Assembly (NCBI GenBank): GCA_951804985.1
Contig: OX638132.1
Coordinates: forward strand, 10,025,529-10,089,528
Origin: Dryomyza anilis
Lineage: Eukaryota; Arthropoda; Insecta; Diptera; Dryomyzidae
DNA: 64,000 nt
Direction of reading: 5' to 3'
In this document: positions 1-13,282 of the stretch, piece after piece
Layout: each line of letters opens with the position of its first letter
Numbering within the stretch: the stretch's first letter is position 1
The notes under the pieces: generated by a model
What the model was told of the DNA's origin: nothing
Databases searched by the model: none
The model's input: the letters and a program-made list of their open reading frames with translations, nothing else
Program-made: the position numbers and the translations under genes

Positions 1-1708
1 CAAAATTGCTGGCAAACATCTTTAATAGGCTGTCCCAACAAAACTATTTCTCTGATCTGTCTGTCTGAAAATTTGCATGCATTCCTTTGACAGCTACTTC
101 TTGACAAGCAAAATGTTTAGTTTTAGTTGGCATAGAAAAAATCATGTTGAGTTATTAAAAAATACCGTCAAATGCGGTAAATAAAACAGCATAACTGTAT
201 TGCGATTCTTTTCATGTCATAAAATAACGTTGACCGTGGCTTCAACTTCGCGCATCACCCACAACAAGCAGCAACCACTTATGATGTGCTGTGATAAATT
301 TGCATCACAGCGCAAAATAAAAAACCACTTCATAAGTACCGCTTGAAAAGACTTCACAACGACGAACGCTTCTCACATTAGTAGCTTCGCCGCTTTGTAT
401 TACAGCTCAGCCAACCCAAAGCAGCTGCATAATCCTCTCGACAAGCGCTACAAAGGTTGTTTAAATGTGCGGCAATTTGTATAAAGTAAAGATGGCCATT
501 GTTAGTGGTCACTCGTTGTGCAATTTTTTGTATTTTTTAATTATTATCGTGACTGACGACCGACCTACTACTTACTAGCTGGTTGCGCAGCTTTCATGCA
601 ACAATTATTTTGTATTTATAGCGGTTATTAAAACGTAACTATTGCGACTTTATTGTGGGTAACATGTAATTATTTTTTTATATTATTAATATTGATTTTT
701 TTTTATAAAACTCTACATTTTTGATTTGTTTAAATTTAGCATTTTCCTAGAACCTATCCTGCATTGGTTGCAATTTTCTCTGAATCATTGCGCGCCCACG
801 TCTCATTTTTATGTTTTACTAATAATTTTTGCAAGATTTTGTCTGGCTTTCGAACGCCAACACAAAAAGCGCCCACCACCATAATACATAGTCTACATTT
901 TATACAGCCTTTGCAAAGTCACTTTAGATACATCCACATCCTGCTGCATAAATACTGCTTCATTCACATTTAGTTTTTATTATATTTGTTTATTCGACTT
1001 TCTAAATTTCGCATTTCAATGCAATTTTCTTTGTTTTTCATTTTGAATTTTTTTCATTTTGGTCTTTTTTTTTGTATTCCACCCACATTTAGTATTTCGC
1101 ATTACTTTTGTAATTTTCATCAGTTTTCCATCAGTGATTTGTGTGCAAGCGCGGCCTCATGTTTCTTTTTATTATCTTTTTTATAAATGTCTTTTTTCTA
1201 TTTTGTATTTCTTGCTACAGATTTGATCGTTTGATCTTTTTCGTGATTTTCATGGCTTTTGATTTTCTTTTTTGTATGGCAAGAAATGTAAAATTTTAAC
1301 CTCTCAGTTGAACTTTACCTGAGCTGGTACGACTTTTATTTTACTTTAAACACACACATTATATCGTTGTTATAGTTAGCAGTAATATTATCCAAAATCA
1401 TTATAACATTTGAAAAAAAGTCGTGGTTTATTTTATTTATTTTTTTATTGATGGTGAAAATTAATTTGTGTCAATTCAAAGGTAACTTCATAATTTTTCG
1501 TATGAGATATTTTTTACAGTATCATTTTATAAATGAATACGCATTTTCTGTAAAAATTTTCAACACGATTTTTCACATGCGCATCACATACATCATTTAT
1601 ATATGATTTGCTAATCTAGAAATTAACTGCTTACTCTATTTTTTCGTAACATTTTTAAAAATATTGCACTCAGAATAAAAAATATTTGCCAGAAAAATGT
1701 TTGACAAA

Positions 1709-1969
1709 GTATTTTTAAATAATGATGCCAATCGATAGGTGCTTTGAAAACAAACAATTAATGCCGTCACACCAATATTTTATCTAGCACTAATAAAGTG
1801 TTATAGTAAAAAAACGAAGAAATTGGAAAAATTGAAAATCTTGTCAAGCCAAAAGGGCGAATCTTTTCGTTTTTTTGCTATAACTTTTTATTGGTGCAAG
1901 ATAAAATAGTGATGTAGAGGCATTAATTGTTTGTTTTCAAAGCACCTTTGGCATTATTATTTAAAAATA
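1709..1969. repeat. Palindromic MITE-like inverted repeat with a partial second copy
   Basis: The arms 1709-1815 and 1866-1969 are inverse copies (GGTGCTTTGAAAACAAACAA and its complement, then ATTTTATCT...). A one-armed relative follows at about 2015-2330, with CTTCAAAAACAAACAATTAA and CGTCCTTTTGGCATGA. The centre holds AAGCCAAAAGGGCGAAT. No coding capacity. Confidence 0.75.
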
Positions 1970-3049
1970 ATTCGCAAAACATTTTTCTTACAAATGATAA
2001 AATATCAAAAAATATTTTAAAATAATGATGATGATCGATTGGTGCTTCAAAAACAAACAATTAATGCCTCTACATCACTTGCACAAATAAAAAAATATGG
2101 CAAAAAAACGAAAATATTCGTCCTTTTGGCATGACAATATTTTAAAATTTTCGAATTCGCCCTTTTGGTTTTGTCTTTTGTAGCTAGAAATATCCAACAA
2201 ACCACACAAGATTTTGGCACAATATAGTCGAGGAAAAACTACATTAAAAAAATGTAAAAAAAACGCAAATGTCAAAAATTTCACATTCGTCCTTTGGCAT
2301 GATAGTGACGATATGTGCTTTTCTTCCACTAAAAGTCTACTTTTTATTTCATCACGTCATTCTCTTTAATTGTTTATATTTTAGTATTGTTTCCTTCCCT
2401 TTTACTAAATAAAGAGCTCATTACGCTTAAAAGAAGTTAATTAAATACATAATGTAGTCAAAATTAAGGCATATGTAATAATTTACCTTCATAATACTGA
2501 ACGTTCAAATAAATATAATATTTAGTTATTTTTTTATACAAATGTAGTACATATTTGTACAGAAAGTCAGTACATGTATGTAGTTGTTTATATAAAAAAA
2601 ACAACGATGTAGTAAAATGTAATATTTTTAGTACATTATGTTTATAATACAATATATTTTTAATACAATATATTTTGAATACAATATATTTTGAATACAA
2701 AATATTTTTAATACAATATATATTTAATACAAAATATTTTTAATACAGTATAATTTTTAATACAGTATTTATTTCAAACCACACAATTTTTGCAAAGTTC
2801 AATTGCAACGTTTAGCTTCTTTTCTCAGCAACTGTCTGCCTCTGCCTGCCAAAGCCATAAACAATCGTAAAATAATTGCAAAAAGACTTAATAAATGTTG
2901 AAATTAAATAACAACAAAAGCAAAACCAGCAAATAAAAATAAATTTATTTCCACAGTAATTTGCTGTTTCAACTGTTTTATTTTGTTGAGTTGCTGAACT
3001 AAAACAACTTAAATGGGCTCCAAATTTAATAGCACGACTCGTTGCAGCA

Positions 3050-3380
3050 AAAACAACCGGTTGCTAGCTGTTGTGGCTGTTCGTCCGTCCATTCGTCTGG
3101 CTTTCTGTCGGTTCAGTGCAGCCTCTTGACTTGAAGCTGCTGCGAAACTTGTAAGATTTAAGTTTCAACTTGTTTTGGCAGCCGCTGTCTGTTTGCAATT
3201 TCCAATTCCCTCTTACCAACGAATCGATCGACCGACCGATCGATCGCAACAAACGCCAACCAACTTTAACGAATTGAATTAAAAATGCCGCAAGCATATT
3301 TGATCCCCGGGAGTGCGAACGCCACATTAAGTCGCACAACACAATGCTTACAACAAAATCGAAAACCAAAAAAATACAGC
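3050..3380. other. GC-richer noncoding patch, possible regulatory element or unrecognised exon
   Basis: This patch is clearly less AT-rich than its surroundings and not visibly repeated in the window. It holds ATCGATCGACCGACCGATCG, a short palindrome-rich run. No frame resembles a known protein. The surrounding 1-4.2 kb otherwise holds AT-rich sequence and the palindromic MITE. Confidence 0.3.
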
Positions 3381-4235
3381 CGAATTCGAAACGCTTTTCA
3401 GTTTTTCTTTGTTAATTTTTATTTATATTTTTTTTATTTTTAAGGCTTCTAAACTTGTTTTAAATTTTTGCGCAGTTTTGTTTCGGTAGTTGCGACGCTG
3501 TTTGACTCCGTTAGGCTCCACCATAATTTGCATTATTCATGCCTGCCATTGGTGTCGTCTTGCGTTGCTCGTTAAGTGGTCAACTTTTGTTCAAAAATTG
3601 TCTGCAATTTTTTTTTTGTATTAGTTTTTGGTGGTTTTCATCGCAATCTTTACGCCATAAATATAAATCTTGCACATGAAACTGTTCATGCAAATCATTT
3701 AAGAGTTTAGAAAATGCATTTTAAATTGCATTAGTCATCATTTAGTAGATTGACTAAAATTTTGTTAAAAGCGATTTAGCAAGTCGTTTATGTCAGCAAC
3801 AATTGTATGTAATATGTAAGCATTTTATTTAAGCTTATCAATATTTTTTTTTATACATTTTTAAATCTACTTAGTCAGCAGTTTTTATTGCAAGATAATG
3901 TCAAAATTTATTGAGATCTGTTATTATTTCTGTTGTTTATGTGCGGCCAATGAGCCGCATCTTGTAAATGTATTTTATAAAAATAATACGCATTATAGCA
4001 TTTTATTATGTTCCGTATTCATATTTTTTATTGAACAAAAATATATCTTGATTTTATTGAATTTAATATGTGCAAGATTTGTGACATTTTTTTACGCGAA
4101 AATGATTTTGCCTTTCCTACAATATCAAAATATGAAAATGTAAATCAGAAATTAAATAAAATTCATAAATTTATAAAATTTATTTCAGAAAATAAAATTA
4201 ATTTTTTAGATAAAGTCAAATGTAAATCAAAACCA

Positions 4236-4932
4236 GTTGGGAAGGTTAGATCACATGGGAAATTTTAAAGTAGGGACTTTTTTAAGTAGGTGTTATTATA
4301 ATAGTTAGGATTATCAAAATTATAGTCGGTCTAAGTCGACTATAAATACCCTACACATGTGTGGTTACCATTCAAAGTGGTATATAGGTCACCAGGGTAT
4401 ACGAATCCTGAAAATAACTACAAACTTTCAATCGCTGAAGAATTTCCATTCATTTGATACCCATATTTACAAATGGGTAGGTGTACCGAATTTAGATTTT
4501 TTTTTGGGAACCACAAGTCGTGTCGCTGGAGAACATTATTTTCATGTATTTGAGCATGAAGTCAATATATTTGACCAAAAAAAGTTTACCTGAACACGTA
4601 TACAGTAAAATTCACCAGTAGATGTGTTTTATTTGATAAATTTGAACATAAGTGGTCGGTTCACAGGTCATAATGGACTGATCATGCCCATTTTCACTGA
4701 CAGACGGCGTAGATATATAAGTAATCTAAAATAGGAGTTTCATTTATTTAGCTCTTCTAGTTTTTCTGTAATCGTGATTTCAACAGACAGATGGACATCG
4801 CTAAATCGACTCAGGAGGTCATGCTGATCAAGAATATATATACTTTTCCATACCGGAGATGCTTCCTTCTGGGTGTTACAAACGGCGTACCAAACTGAAT
4901 ATACCCTTTCACTCTTAGTGCAGGGTATAAAA
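4236..4932. repeat. Unclassified interspersed repeat with TATAGTCGG hairpin, copy 1
   Basis: Left edge GTTGGGAAGGTTAGATCACA, then the hairpin TATAGTCGGTCTAAGTCGAC, ACCCTACAC, CGCTGAAGAATTTCCATTCA and ATTTACAAATGGGTAGGTGT. Towards the right come a GACAGACGG-type run, TATATATACTTTTCCATACC, GAGATGCTTCCTTCTGGGTG, and CTTAGTGCAGGGTATAAA. Related copies lie at 13283, 36789 and 38465. It has no transposase frame and I could not place it in a class. Confidence 0.7.
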
Positions 4933-5203
4933 AAATCATTAAACAACAAAACGGTAATCAACTTTTGAATTCAGCAACCCTGTATTTTATTTGAGAATTC
5001 CTATAACAAATATAATTCAGGATATAATCTACCCTATCGTGAACAAAATAATCGAACGGAAAAATTCCGACGGAATATTTTGTTGACGATATGCTGGATT
5101 ATTCCTCGCAATGAAATTAAATCAATTGCAAGTTAAAATCAGCTGATCGTGAATTGTAATTCAGAATAATCAAGTTTCATTGAAAAACCGATGAACTTGA
5201 AAT

Positions 5204-5459
5204 CGTCATTGTAGAACGAAAAGTCACCAAATACATTTTTAAAATGCCAAATATTCATTTACAAAAATCCTTATATATCTGCCAATTTTAAACCGATGAT
5301 CTCATTTTTTTTACCACATGATAAGAAAATGTGAATCTTTAAATTGATATTTCAACTTTAAAAATGCATCAATTATGCTTTTTATATTATTAATCAACAA
5401 ACTCGAAATTTAAGTTTTTCACATAAATGTATTTGGTGACTTTTCGTTCTACAACGACG
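5204..5459. mobile_element. 256-bp MITE with GTAGAACGAAAAGTC ends
   Basis: The terminal inverted repeat is about 35 bp: CGTCATTGTAGAACGAAAAG at the left and its complement ending at 5459, followed by TCACCAAATACATTT in both. A second copy in the opposite orientation lies at 50436-50690. No coding sequence. Target duplication not clear. Confidence 0.8.
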
Positions 5460-6139
5460 AAAATGTTGAAAATGTTGAATTTAAAATTACAAAAACCAAA
5501 GAGCGCATCAATTGTATATCATATAACATAAAACTTTCCGATTGATGTTCTGTAATTTAGAAATAATTAATTGTATTTCTTTTTTTAATAATAAATTAAA
5601 TAAAATTCGTAGAAATTAATTTTCAAATAGAACTAAAAATTAATTTCGAATTACAATTAACGATTTATAAAATAAAATTTACAATTCTGTTTTTGAAATA
5701 TTCTGTATAGCAGAAATGTTGAATGCAAAATGATTTTTTCATTGCAAAATGAATTCACGAAATCCATGTAAAGAATAATTCAAGTAAACAATAATTTTTG
5801 TATGGAGAAAATTAATTTGAAACTAATAAATGGTAATATTCATTTATAATTCATCGAAATAGAATCTAAAAATAAAATTCAAATACGTTTTGGAAGAGTT
5901 AAATTCATATTACTATTTTATAGCGTATATTTAAAGGAAAGGAATAATAAGAACATATGAAAAAAAAAGTTTCATCAAGTGTTATTTTAAAAATTTGAAA
6001 ATATATAAAAAAAATAAGTAAAGTAAAGAGTAGAAAAGAAAGTTTGGATTTTGGGACGTTACTTTGAACAATGTTCTGAATAAACATTTAATAGTTTATA
6101 ATATAACGGCAAAAATAAGAAACCAAAAGTTTCAAAATA

Positions 6140-6935
6140 TTTCGTGTTTAGATCTTTGAAACGCCTTTGAAGGCCTAAAACGTGAGGCAGGTGTTATGGG
6201 GCTTGAAATTACTGAAAGTAAGACCAAATATATGATGTGCAGTTGAAATAATAACGAGCAACTTTGACTTGGGCAGTTTCTCAGCATAGGGTCGCATAAC
6301 TTCGAGGTGGTCAATGAGTTTCTGTACTTAGGATCGCTAGTTAACTCTGACAATGACAACACTATAGAAATAAAACGAAGAATCATGTTCGCTAACCGAT
6401 GCCTATTTGGGCTGGGTAATTTAATGAGATCGAGAGATACGCCAATAAAGACAAAAATTCAGCTCTATAGAACACTAATACTCCCAGTCGTGATGTATGG
6501 CGCTGAATCATGGATGATAACAGCAACTGACGCAGAGCTATTTGGCGTTTTTGAAAGAAAAGTACTCTGCATTATTTGTGGTCCAATTTGTGTAAATGGG
6601 GAATGTAGAATAAGATTCAACGATGAGCTGTACAAACTGTACAAAGATGTGGATCTAATTTACTTAATTAAGAATCAACGCTTACGCTGGTTGGGGCATG
6701 TCTTTAGAATGCCGAAGAACTGTCCAACCAGGAGAGTGCTATATAGTGATCCGGCAGGAAACCGGCATCCTGGTCGACAAAGACTTCGGTGGTTAAAGTC
6801 TGTCCAGGTGGATCTTAAGGAATATAAGATCGCAGATTGGGAGTCCAAAGCATCAGATCGAGATGTATGGAGAGGTTTACTGAAGCAGGCTCAAACCCGC
6901 ACGGGACTGTAATGCCAACTAAAATAAAGTAAAGT
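6140..6935 (+). pseudogene. RTE-like non-LTR retrotransposon fragment (3' part of reverse transcriptase ORF)
   Basis: The frame from 6307 to 6912 encodes about 200 residues of the region after the reverse transcriptase core: VNEFLYLGSLVN, LYRTLILPVVMYGAESW, RKVLCIICGP, RLRWLGHVFRMP, NRHPGRQRLRWLKSVQVDL. This C-terminal module is typical of RTE-type and related LINE polymerases. The continuation upstream (EAGVMGLEITESKTKYMMCS) is readable to about 6140 but hits an in-frame TGA after MMCS, and there is no start, endonuclease or palm motif. It is a 5'-truncated, dead copy, as is usual for LINEs. After the stop come GGACTGTAATGCCAACTA-type bases and an AAAGT-like tail. The 3' end resembles the ends of the SINE family in this window. 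Confidence 0.85.
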
Positions 6936-8028
6936 ATCTTTGAAAAACCGATTTTGAAGTACTTGTTTTTTTTTATTCTTAGAAGTGACTAAAAAAAAAC
7001 TAAAATATCGAATGCAATTATTTAAAAACGTAACGTAATTAAAAAAATAAAACTGAGAACTACACCTGTGAATTGTATAAAATTGGAGTACATACGGAAA
7101 AATCGTATAGAGTGGTGTCAAAGAAAAATCTAAAAAAATAACCAAATTAAATGTTTAGATTCAAATATCTACAAAACCATTTGCAGTATTGGAATTCCTT
7201 TTTAAATTAAATTTGCCTTGATTAGTAACTGAAAAATTTGCCTTTAAATATTTTTTTTTAATTTTTTATTAAGTTTTAAAATTTTTTACTCGAAAAAGTT
7301 ATTAAAATTTCGAATGCAATTTTCGTATAAACTTTAAGTGATAGATAGAAAAACTAAAAATTGCTCTCAATATAAGGTTTTTTTTATATAGTCTCAATTA
7401 TAGAAACATTTAAACTTTAATTCAAATTGATTTGAATTTTTAATTCGCTTTAACTTCAATTTAGTAAAATTTCTCACACGTTGAACGTTCATTGCACTTT
7501 GTCTAATTATGCGAAATGCATTCGATTGTTTTATTTTTATTTTTTTTATTATTTGCATGTAATGTCAGTAAAGAAAGGGTGCGGCAGCAGAACAGACCGC
7601 GCCCGTAACCACAGCACGTTACTGCACGCCTTTGAAGTGGAATAGCGTGGCGTGCCGTGACGTGCGCTGAATTGTTATCAGCGCAACACACACTAATTAT
7701 GCCCTGTTGTTGATAACAATACTTACAGGGCAACAAAACAATAATAATTAATATACAATACATCTTTTATATTGCAAAAATATAGTGAAAATAATCAGCA
7801 TTTCTAAAAAAAACGAAATGTTTATTTTTCTATTACTATATGTTTGCATTTGATAAGAGTCTCAATTGTTTTGATAGTGTCAGTATTTGCACTTTTAATA
7901 AATACTATCAAAAGTTCACGCACCTCGTTTATTTTTAGTTGTTGTTGATGTGGGTTGATGATCGGCTTCCTGTAAAAATTAAACCTTTTAATAATTAAAA
8001 GTGATAATGGTTTTAAAAATGTATAGTA

Positions 8029-8288
8029 AAGGGTTTTTCAATAAGAGCGCTACAAAAGTTTTTTTTCCAGGGTTTTCAACAGGGACGCTACAAAAGTAGA
8101 TCGACGGGGACAGCAAACGACGCCATATTTCTTGCCGCCCTTTTCACATTTCTCTTCAGTAAGGTTTGCCATTTCATGATGGAAAGATATACGAGCCAAC
8201 AACGAATGGAAATTATTAAAATTTACTACCGAAATTCGAATTCGTATATCTTTCCATCATGAAATGGCGTCCCTGTTAAAAAACCCTT
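8029..8288. mobile_element. mariner-derived fold-back MITE carrying the first transposase codons
   Basis: The ends are AAGGGTTTTTCAATAAGAG and its partner at the right (complement AAGGGTTTTTTAACAGGGAC), flanked by TA on both sides (8027-8028 and 8289-8290), as expected for Tc1/mariner. Within it, on plus from 8179, is the short reading MERYTSQQRMEIIKIYYRNS, the helix-turn-helix start of a mariner transposase. The sequence then turns into an inverted copy of the start region. No complete transposase exists here. Confidence 0.85.
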
Positions 8289-8289
8289 T

Positions 8290-10963
8290 ATATATCAGCA
8301 TTCACTACGTAAATCTCTTTTAAGTAGTTTTAATCCAAATTTGTTCTGAGCCCTGTCTCGGACAATTTCTGATCAATGATTCCAAACCCAGTATACAATT
8401 CGTTACGATATCACAACGAAAATGTTTCGTAATGCTGCAGAATTTGTCCGATATCGAAGTCAGTTTTCAGACTATTGCTAGCTTTATAAAAAGTGTCGGC
8501 AGATATCTAACCGCCTAATCGAAGTTATATCGAACCGAGAATTGTTTAAATTCGAATTGTTATTGAATTTATTTCAAAAAAAAAAAAGATCAAATGTTCC
8601 AGTCTGTCATTCGTTTCGATATTCATGCGAGAACGATAAGGTTTGCCGACGAATTATCGAGAATACAAACGATTCTGTATTGATATTGCATCGAATAGTG
8701 CAAAGATATAAGATTGATTCGAAAAACATTGCGATATCGATGTGAAAAATTGCGATTATTTGTTAAAACCATTTTCCAATAATCCAAGATTGATAATTCA
8801 TATTGCATACTGAGAATAGTACCTATATTATTTTATCCAAAATCAATCCAAAAACTGTTTTTTTTTTTTTTTATTTAGTTTCCTTGAATACATTCTGCAT
8901 TATGGTGCTAGAATTTAATACATTCACAGCTTGGTTGTTTTTATGCATTTTTCAGTTAAATTTGCAACCAGAGATCCGCATTTAAAACACGAGATTACGT
9001 CGCATAAATTATAAATAATGAAATTCGAACGCATGTATTATTTTCTGAAACCCCACCTTTTATAATTGTTGCCAGAAACATTTAAATAATTAAATATATG
9101 CAGTATATTTAGCACAAAGTTAGTTGTGCTGTTCAAACTTAAAACTACAATCGCAAAAGTATTTCTTATATTTTGTGTAAACTGAATTCAGTATTTTATT
9201 TATTTATTGTAGAACGGCAAAACGTGACTTGTTGCTGATTCCTACGTTGAGGTTTAAATAAATATTTTCCACATATATTAAATATCTAGCGTTTTATATA
9301 ACGCGCAACAATAAAACAAACAGCTGCAAATTATATTTGCAAATTTATTAGATAAACAATGTATTTTTTTTGCATTATAACTATGTAGTACTTTCAAGAT
9401 GCAGATTTCTGTATTTTGTAAGTAAAATTATTACATTGACGACTGAGAGGCTCAGAAGAACACACGACTAAATCACGTTCATCTGCACGAATTGCATTCT
9501 TTTTTTTTGTGTTATTTTATAACATTCAACGTATGTATTTATCAGGCAACCCTCTGTAAAGTAAGAGGGTTTTCCAAAAATTCCGTTACGAGTGCCTTGC
9601 TAGACAAACGCACGGGGGTTTTTTAAATCAATGGTGCCAGCATAAATGTTCTCACTAAACGTTCACTGAACATTATGCTCCCCATGACAAGGAAGATCGA
9701 TTGAGTGCGAGCAAGTAGTATTTAGCTGTGTGTTGACATGAACTGTTTGAGAATTATATGCGTTGCATGTGCGTTGTTGGAAAAAATGCGCGTATGCGAT
9801 AGAGTTTAGAGTGAACAAACAGTAGTTAAACTGGTTATATTTTGTGCCAATTGTTTAAGGGTAACTTTATTACTATGCATTTTATTGTATTATACTTTTA
9901 ATATTTACTCCACCACTAACTACTTCCTGTTGCATTTCGTTTCGTTTATTTTGTGTTTATGTTTTGCTATTTCTTTTTTTCTTTTTTGTTTAAAATTATT
10001 ATACTTATTTTTAGACTGTTTTTTTTTATTACATTTTTGCGTGCTTATGCTTCGCATTACTACCTGTCGGCGTTTAATTGGCCGTTTATTTCGTAAATTC
10101 GTTAACTACAGAAAGTTAATAAATTACAGCGCACAATTACTTCCTTTTTTGGGTGCGCACTGTAGAAAATTATGGCTTCTTGTACATTTTTGCGTTAAAT
10201 TAAACACAAAATAATATAAAATTTTTTAATCATGTTGTTGATTTTATAATGTAATTCTTAGTTTACGTATAATTCATAGAAATATTTTGCAAACATTTTT
10301 CCATAATTCCAAACATTTTTGTATAGCATTATTCCACACTAAAATTAAAACTTGCATAAAATACACGAAAAAGTTATTGTACATGCCAAAAATAATCATG
10401 AAAATGATTAAAGATGTTGATCTCTGCTTCTTTTCGTTTTACGTTGTATATAAAATTTAAAATATACCAATCTATCGTAAAATATATAAGCGAAACAATG
10501 TATAAATCACGCATGTTGATTAAATATAAAATAAATCGTTGTATTTTACGAAATTTATATATAGGAAAAAGTATTTCATTGATTTTCATTTCATTGTATT
10601 TCATTTGCACAACAAAAAATATTATCCGCGATCTAAGTATGATTTTCCGATGGACGTCAAGATTCTAATCACTACCTCATACTAGGTTTTTTTGTTCCAT
10701 ATGAATATAAGCAGGAAAATATGTTATTTTATTTTAAAAGTATGAACATTTAGTAGGTGATATTCATTTGATTCTATTGTAGGATACTGAGGTAAACCTC
10801 ATGGAAAGTAATACATTTATGCAAAGCTAAATTTTACTGGTTTAAGGTTTTGTTGAAATTTCTATGAATAATTGATGGACAAAAAATTATATTGACTAAA
10901 AGGAGTACTAGAAAAGAAAATTTTATTCAAAAATCGTAAGCGTGAATTTGTATTTAATTTGAC
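8290..10963. other. Noncoding stretch, nothing recognised
   Basis: AT-rich sequence with long T and A runs. The short open frames are of the length expected by chance and show no conserved motif. An inverted TCGATATCG-type word cluster around 8440-8760 may be an old transposon end. Confidence 0.5.
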
Positions 10964-11730
10964 GACTTAAAGAGTGATTTACAAAAACAAAGTAAGAGGA
11001 AGCATAGATTTATAGATCTAATTTCACATTTAATATATAATTTAATTAGATTATGATTTTATGCAATAAATAATAGGTACACCTTAAAATTAATATTTTT
11101 AGTGTTTGACTGGTCATAACTTCGGTCAGATTAATACGAATTTCATGAAGTTTATTTCAAAATATTAGCTAAAGTATTCTCAGAGCCAATACAAAAGAAA
11201 TTGGATCGATAACTCAAATCTGTAAAATGTTTAAGTCAAAAATATGTAGAAAAATACGAAAATTGTCATATATTTCTGTAGACTTCAAGAGTGATCTGCA
11301 AAAACAAAGTAAGAGGAATCATAGAATTATGGATCAAATATCACATATAATATATAATTTTATTAATTTATAAAAACTTTATGTGTTATGCAATAAATAA
11401 TAGGTATACATAAAAATCAATATTTTTTGTGTTTGACTGGTCATAATTTCGGTCAGATTAATACGATTTTCATGAAGTTTATTTCAAAATATTAGCTAAA
11501 GTATTCTCAGAGCAATACAAAAGAAATTGGATCGATAACTCAAATCTGTAAAATGTTAAAGTCAAAAATATGTAGAAAAATACGAAAATTTCCATATATT
11601 TCTGTAGACTTAAAGAGTAATTTGCAAAAACAAAGTAAGAAGAATCATAGAATTAATTATGAATCTAATTTCACATATAATATATAATTTTATTAAATTA
11701 TGAAAACTTTATATGTTATGCAATAAATAA
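10964..11730. repeat. Tandem repeat, about 320-bp unit, 2.4 copies
   Basis: Units start at 10964, 11281 and 11607 with GACTTNAAGAGTGATNTGCA-like words, each followed by AAAAACAAAGTAAGAGGAA. They also share GTGTTTGACTGGTCATAACT and TATTAGCTAAAGTATTCTCA. The third unit breaks off where the fold-back element at 11738 begins. Confidence 0.85.
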
Positions 11731-11737
11731 ATAAAAT

Positions 11738-11915
11738 TTCAACAGGGACGCTACAAAAGTAGAGCGACAGGGACAGCAAACGACGCCATATTTCTTGCCG
11801 CTTTTTTGACATTTCTCTTCAGTAAGGTTTGCCATTTCATGATGGAAAGATATACGAATTCGAATTTCGGTAGTAAATTTTAATAATTTCGACTCGTTGT
11901 TGGCTCGTATATTCA
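11738..11915. mobile_element. Truncated mariner-derived fold-back MITE
   Basis: This shares CAACAGGGACGCTACAAAAG, the CAGCAAACGACGCCATATTT block and the CATGATGGAAAGATATACGA segment with the copies at 8029 and 19183. The outer end with AAGGG is missing and the other arm breaks off near 11915. A minus-strand frame across it is chance translation of the transposon end. Confidence 0.75.
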
Positions 11916-13282
11916 TATATTCACAAATTAACATTTTTTATCACAATTAAAAGAAAAAAAAACTTTTTAAGGTTTTTTTCTGGAAAAATAGTTTTGCCAA
12001 ATTGAATTATATAGATTGTATAAGTATCCTTTGGAAAAAATCAAAACTTGGAATCCATTTAACTAAACCATTTCAATTAAAAAACATTTAACCGATTCCA
12101 AAACAAGACAGAACAAAACTTGTATTCGTTTAGGTTTGCTACTATTTTGCGAGTTCTTTCGATACGAAACGTTCTGAAAATAATATTTTAAAAATATAAA
12201 AGAGTCACTTTATGTAATCTGAAGAAAATATTTTTTCTTTAAATAATAAACTGTATTATAAAATATGATTTCATATTTACATATTTCTTGTTTTCATTTA
12301 AATTGCGCCTCATTTTAATTAAATGATCTACACTTTAAAATGAAAAAAAAAAAAACCAATCGCATACAAATTAATGATACAATAAAAATAACAAAAACAA
12401 ACATATTAAATTGATGGAAAATACGAGAACAAGTGCCCAACGATTACTTGCTACATACAAAAGTCAACATTATCGACCGCACCGTGCCACCCGCTAACGT
12501 TTCATAGTCCCTCGCTGTTATGTTTTTCTATTGGTTGAATACTTGACCTGCCTTCACATTGTTGCATTTTTCTAACGAATGCTATAGCGTTTATTTTGAA
12601 CAAAACAAGTACCGATTACTACACAAAAGAGAATACTTGCGAAAATTAAACATCATTGATTAGTAACGAAATATTATAAAGTTATAAAGAAAATAAAAAA
12701 AAAAGTAGTTAATAATCGTAAAAACTAAAGTAATATTTTTCGAAAATGAATTTTGGAATCCAACTTTAGAAGTAGATATTTTTTACAACTTATTAAAGTA
12801 ATCGTAATTCACATTAATTCAGAAAAAGTTATATTAACTTAAGAAAATTAAAATTATTGACAGAATTAACAAAATAAATTGTCAAATTAACTGCAAAATA
12901 CAACAAACAAACTGATTTCAGAAAAACTATAGTTTAAAATAGTGAAATCGAATTTTAATTTAAAATCTTCGTTAAATTTTGAAAAATGAACACTCTCCAA
13001 CAAATTCCGTTATATTATGAAAAAAAAACACGAATCGACGTTTTAAAACTTTAAATGCATTAAAAATAGAAATTTGAAATTTTGTGAGGATCATTTTTGT
13101 GAAACATGGTAGATATTTCAACCACTAACGGTGGACAAATTATGTGAAACCTTATTAGTTCTTTTTAGTGCCTAAACTTAATAGTTTAACCAAATGAAAT
13201 TAACATTCAACTTATTATTAAAAAAAAGTATTTTCAAAAATATGTAATCTGCGATATATAAAAAAATCTGTCAATGATTTTT
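11916..13282. other. Noncoding stretch, nothing recognised
   Basis: AT-rich and of low complexity except for about 12430-12600, which is less AT-rich and unique in the window. No coding, RNA gene or transposon end is supported. Confidence 0.5.

Noticed and set aside
11716..11934. Minus-strand frame of 72 codons with several Cys
   Set aside because: It is a chance reading through a mariner-type terminal region; the same bases occur in the MITEs at 8029 and 19183.
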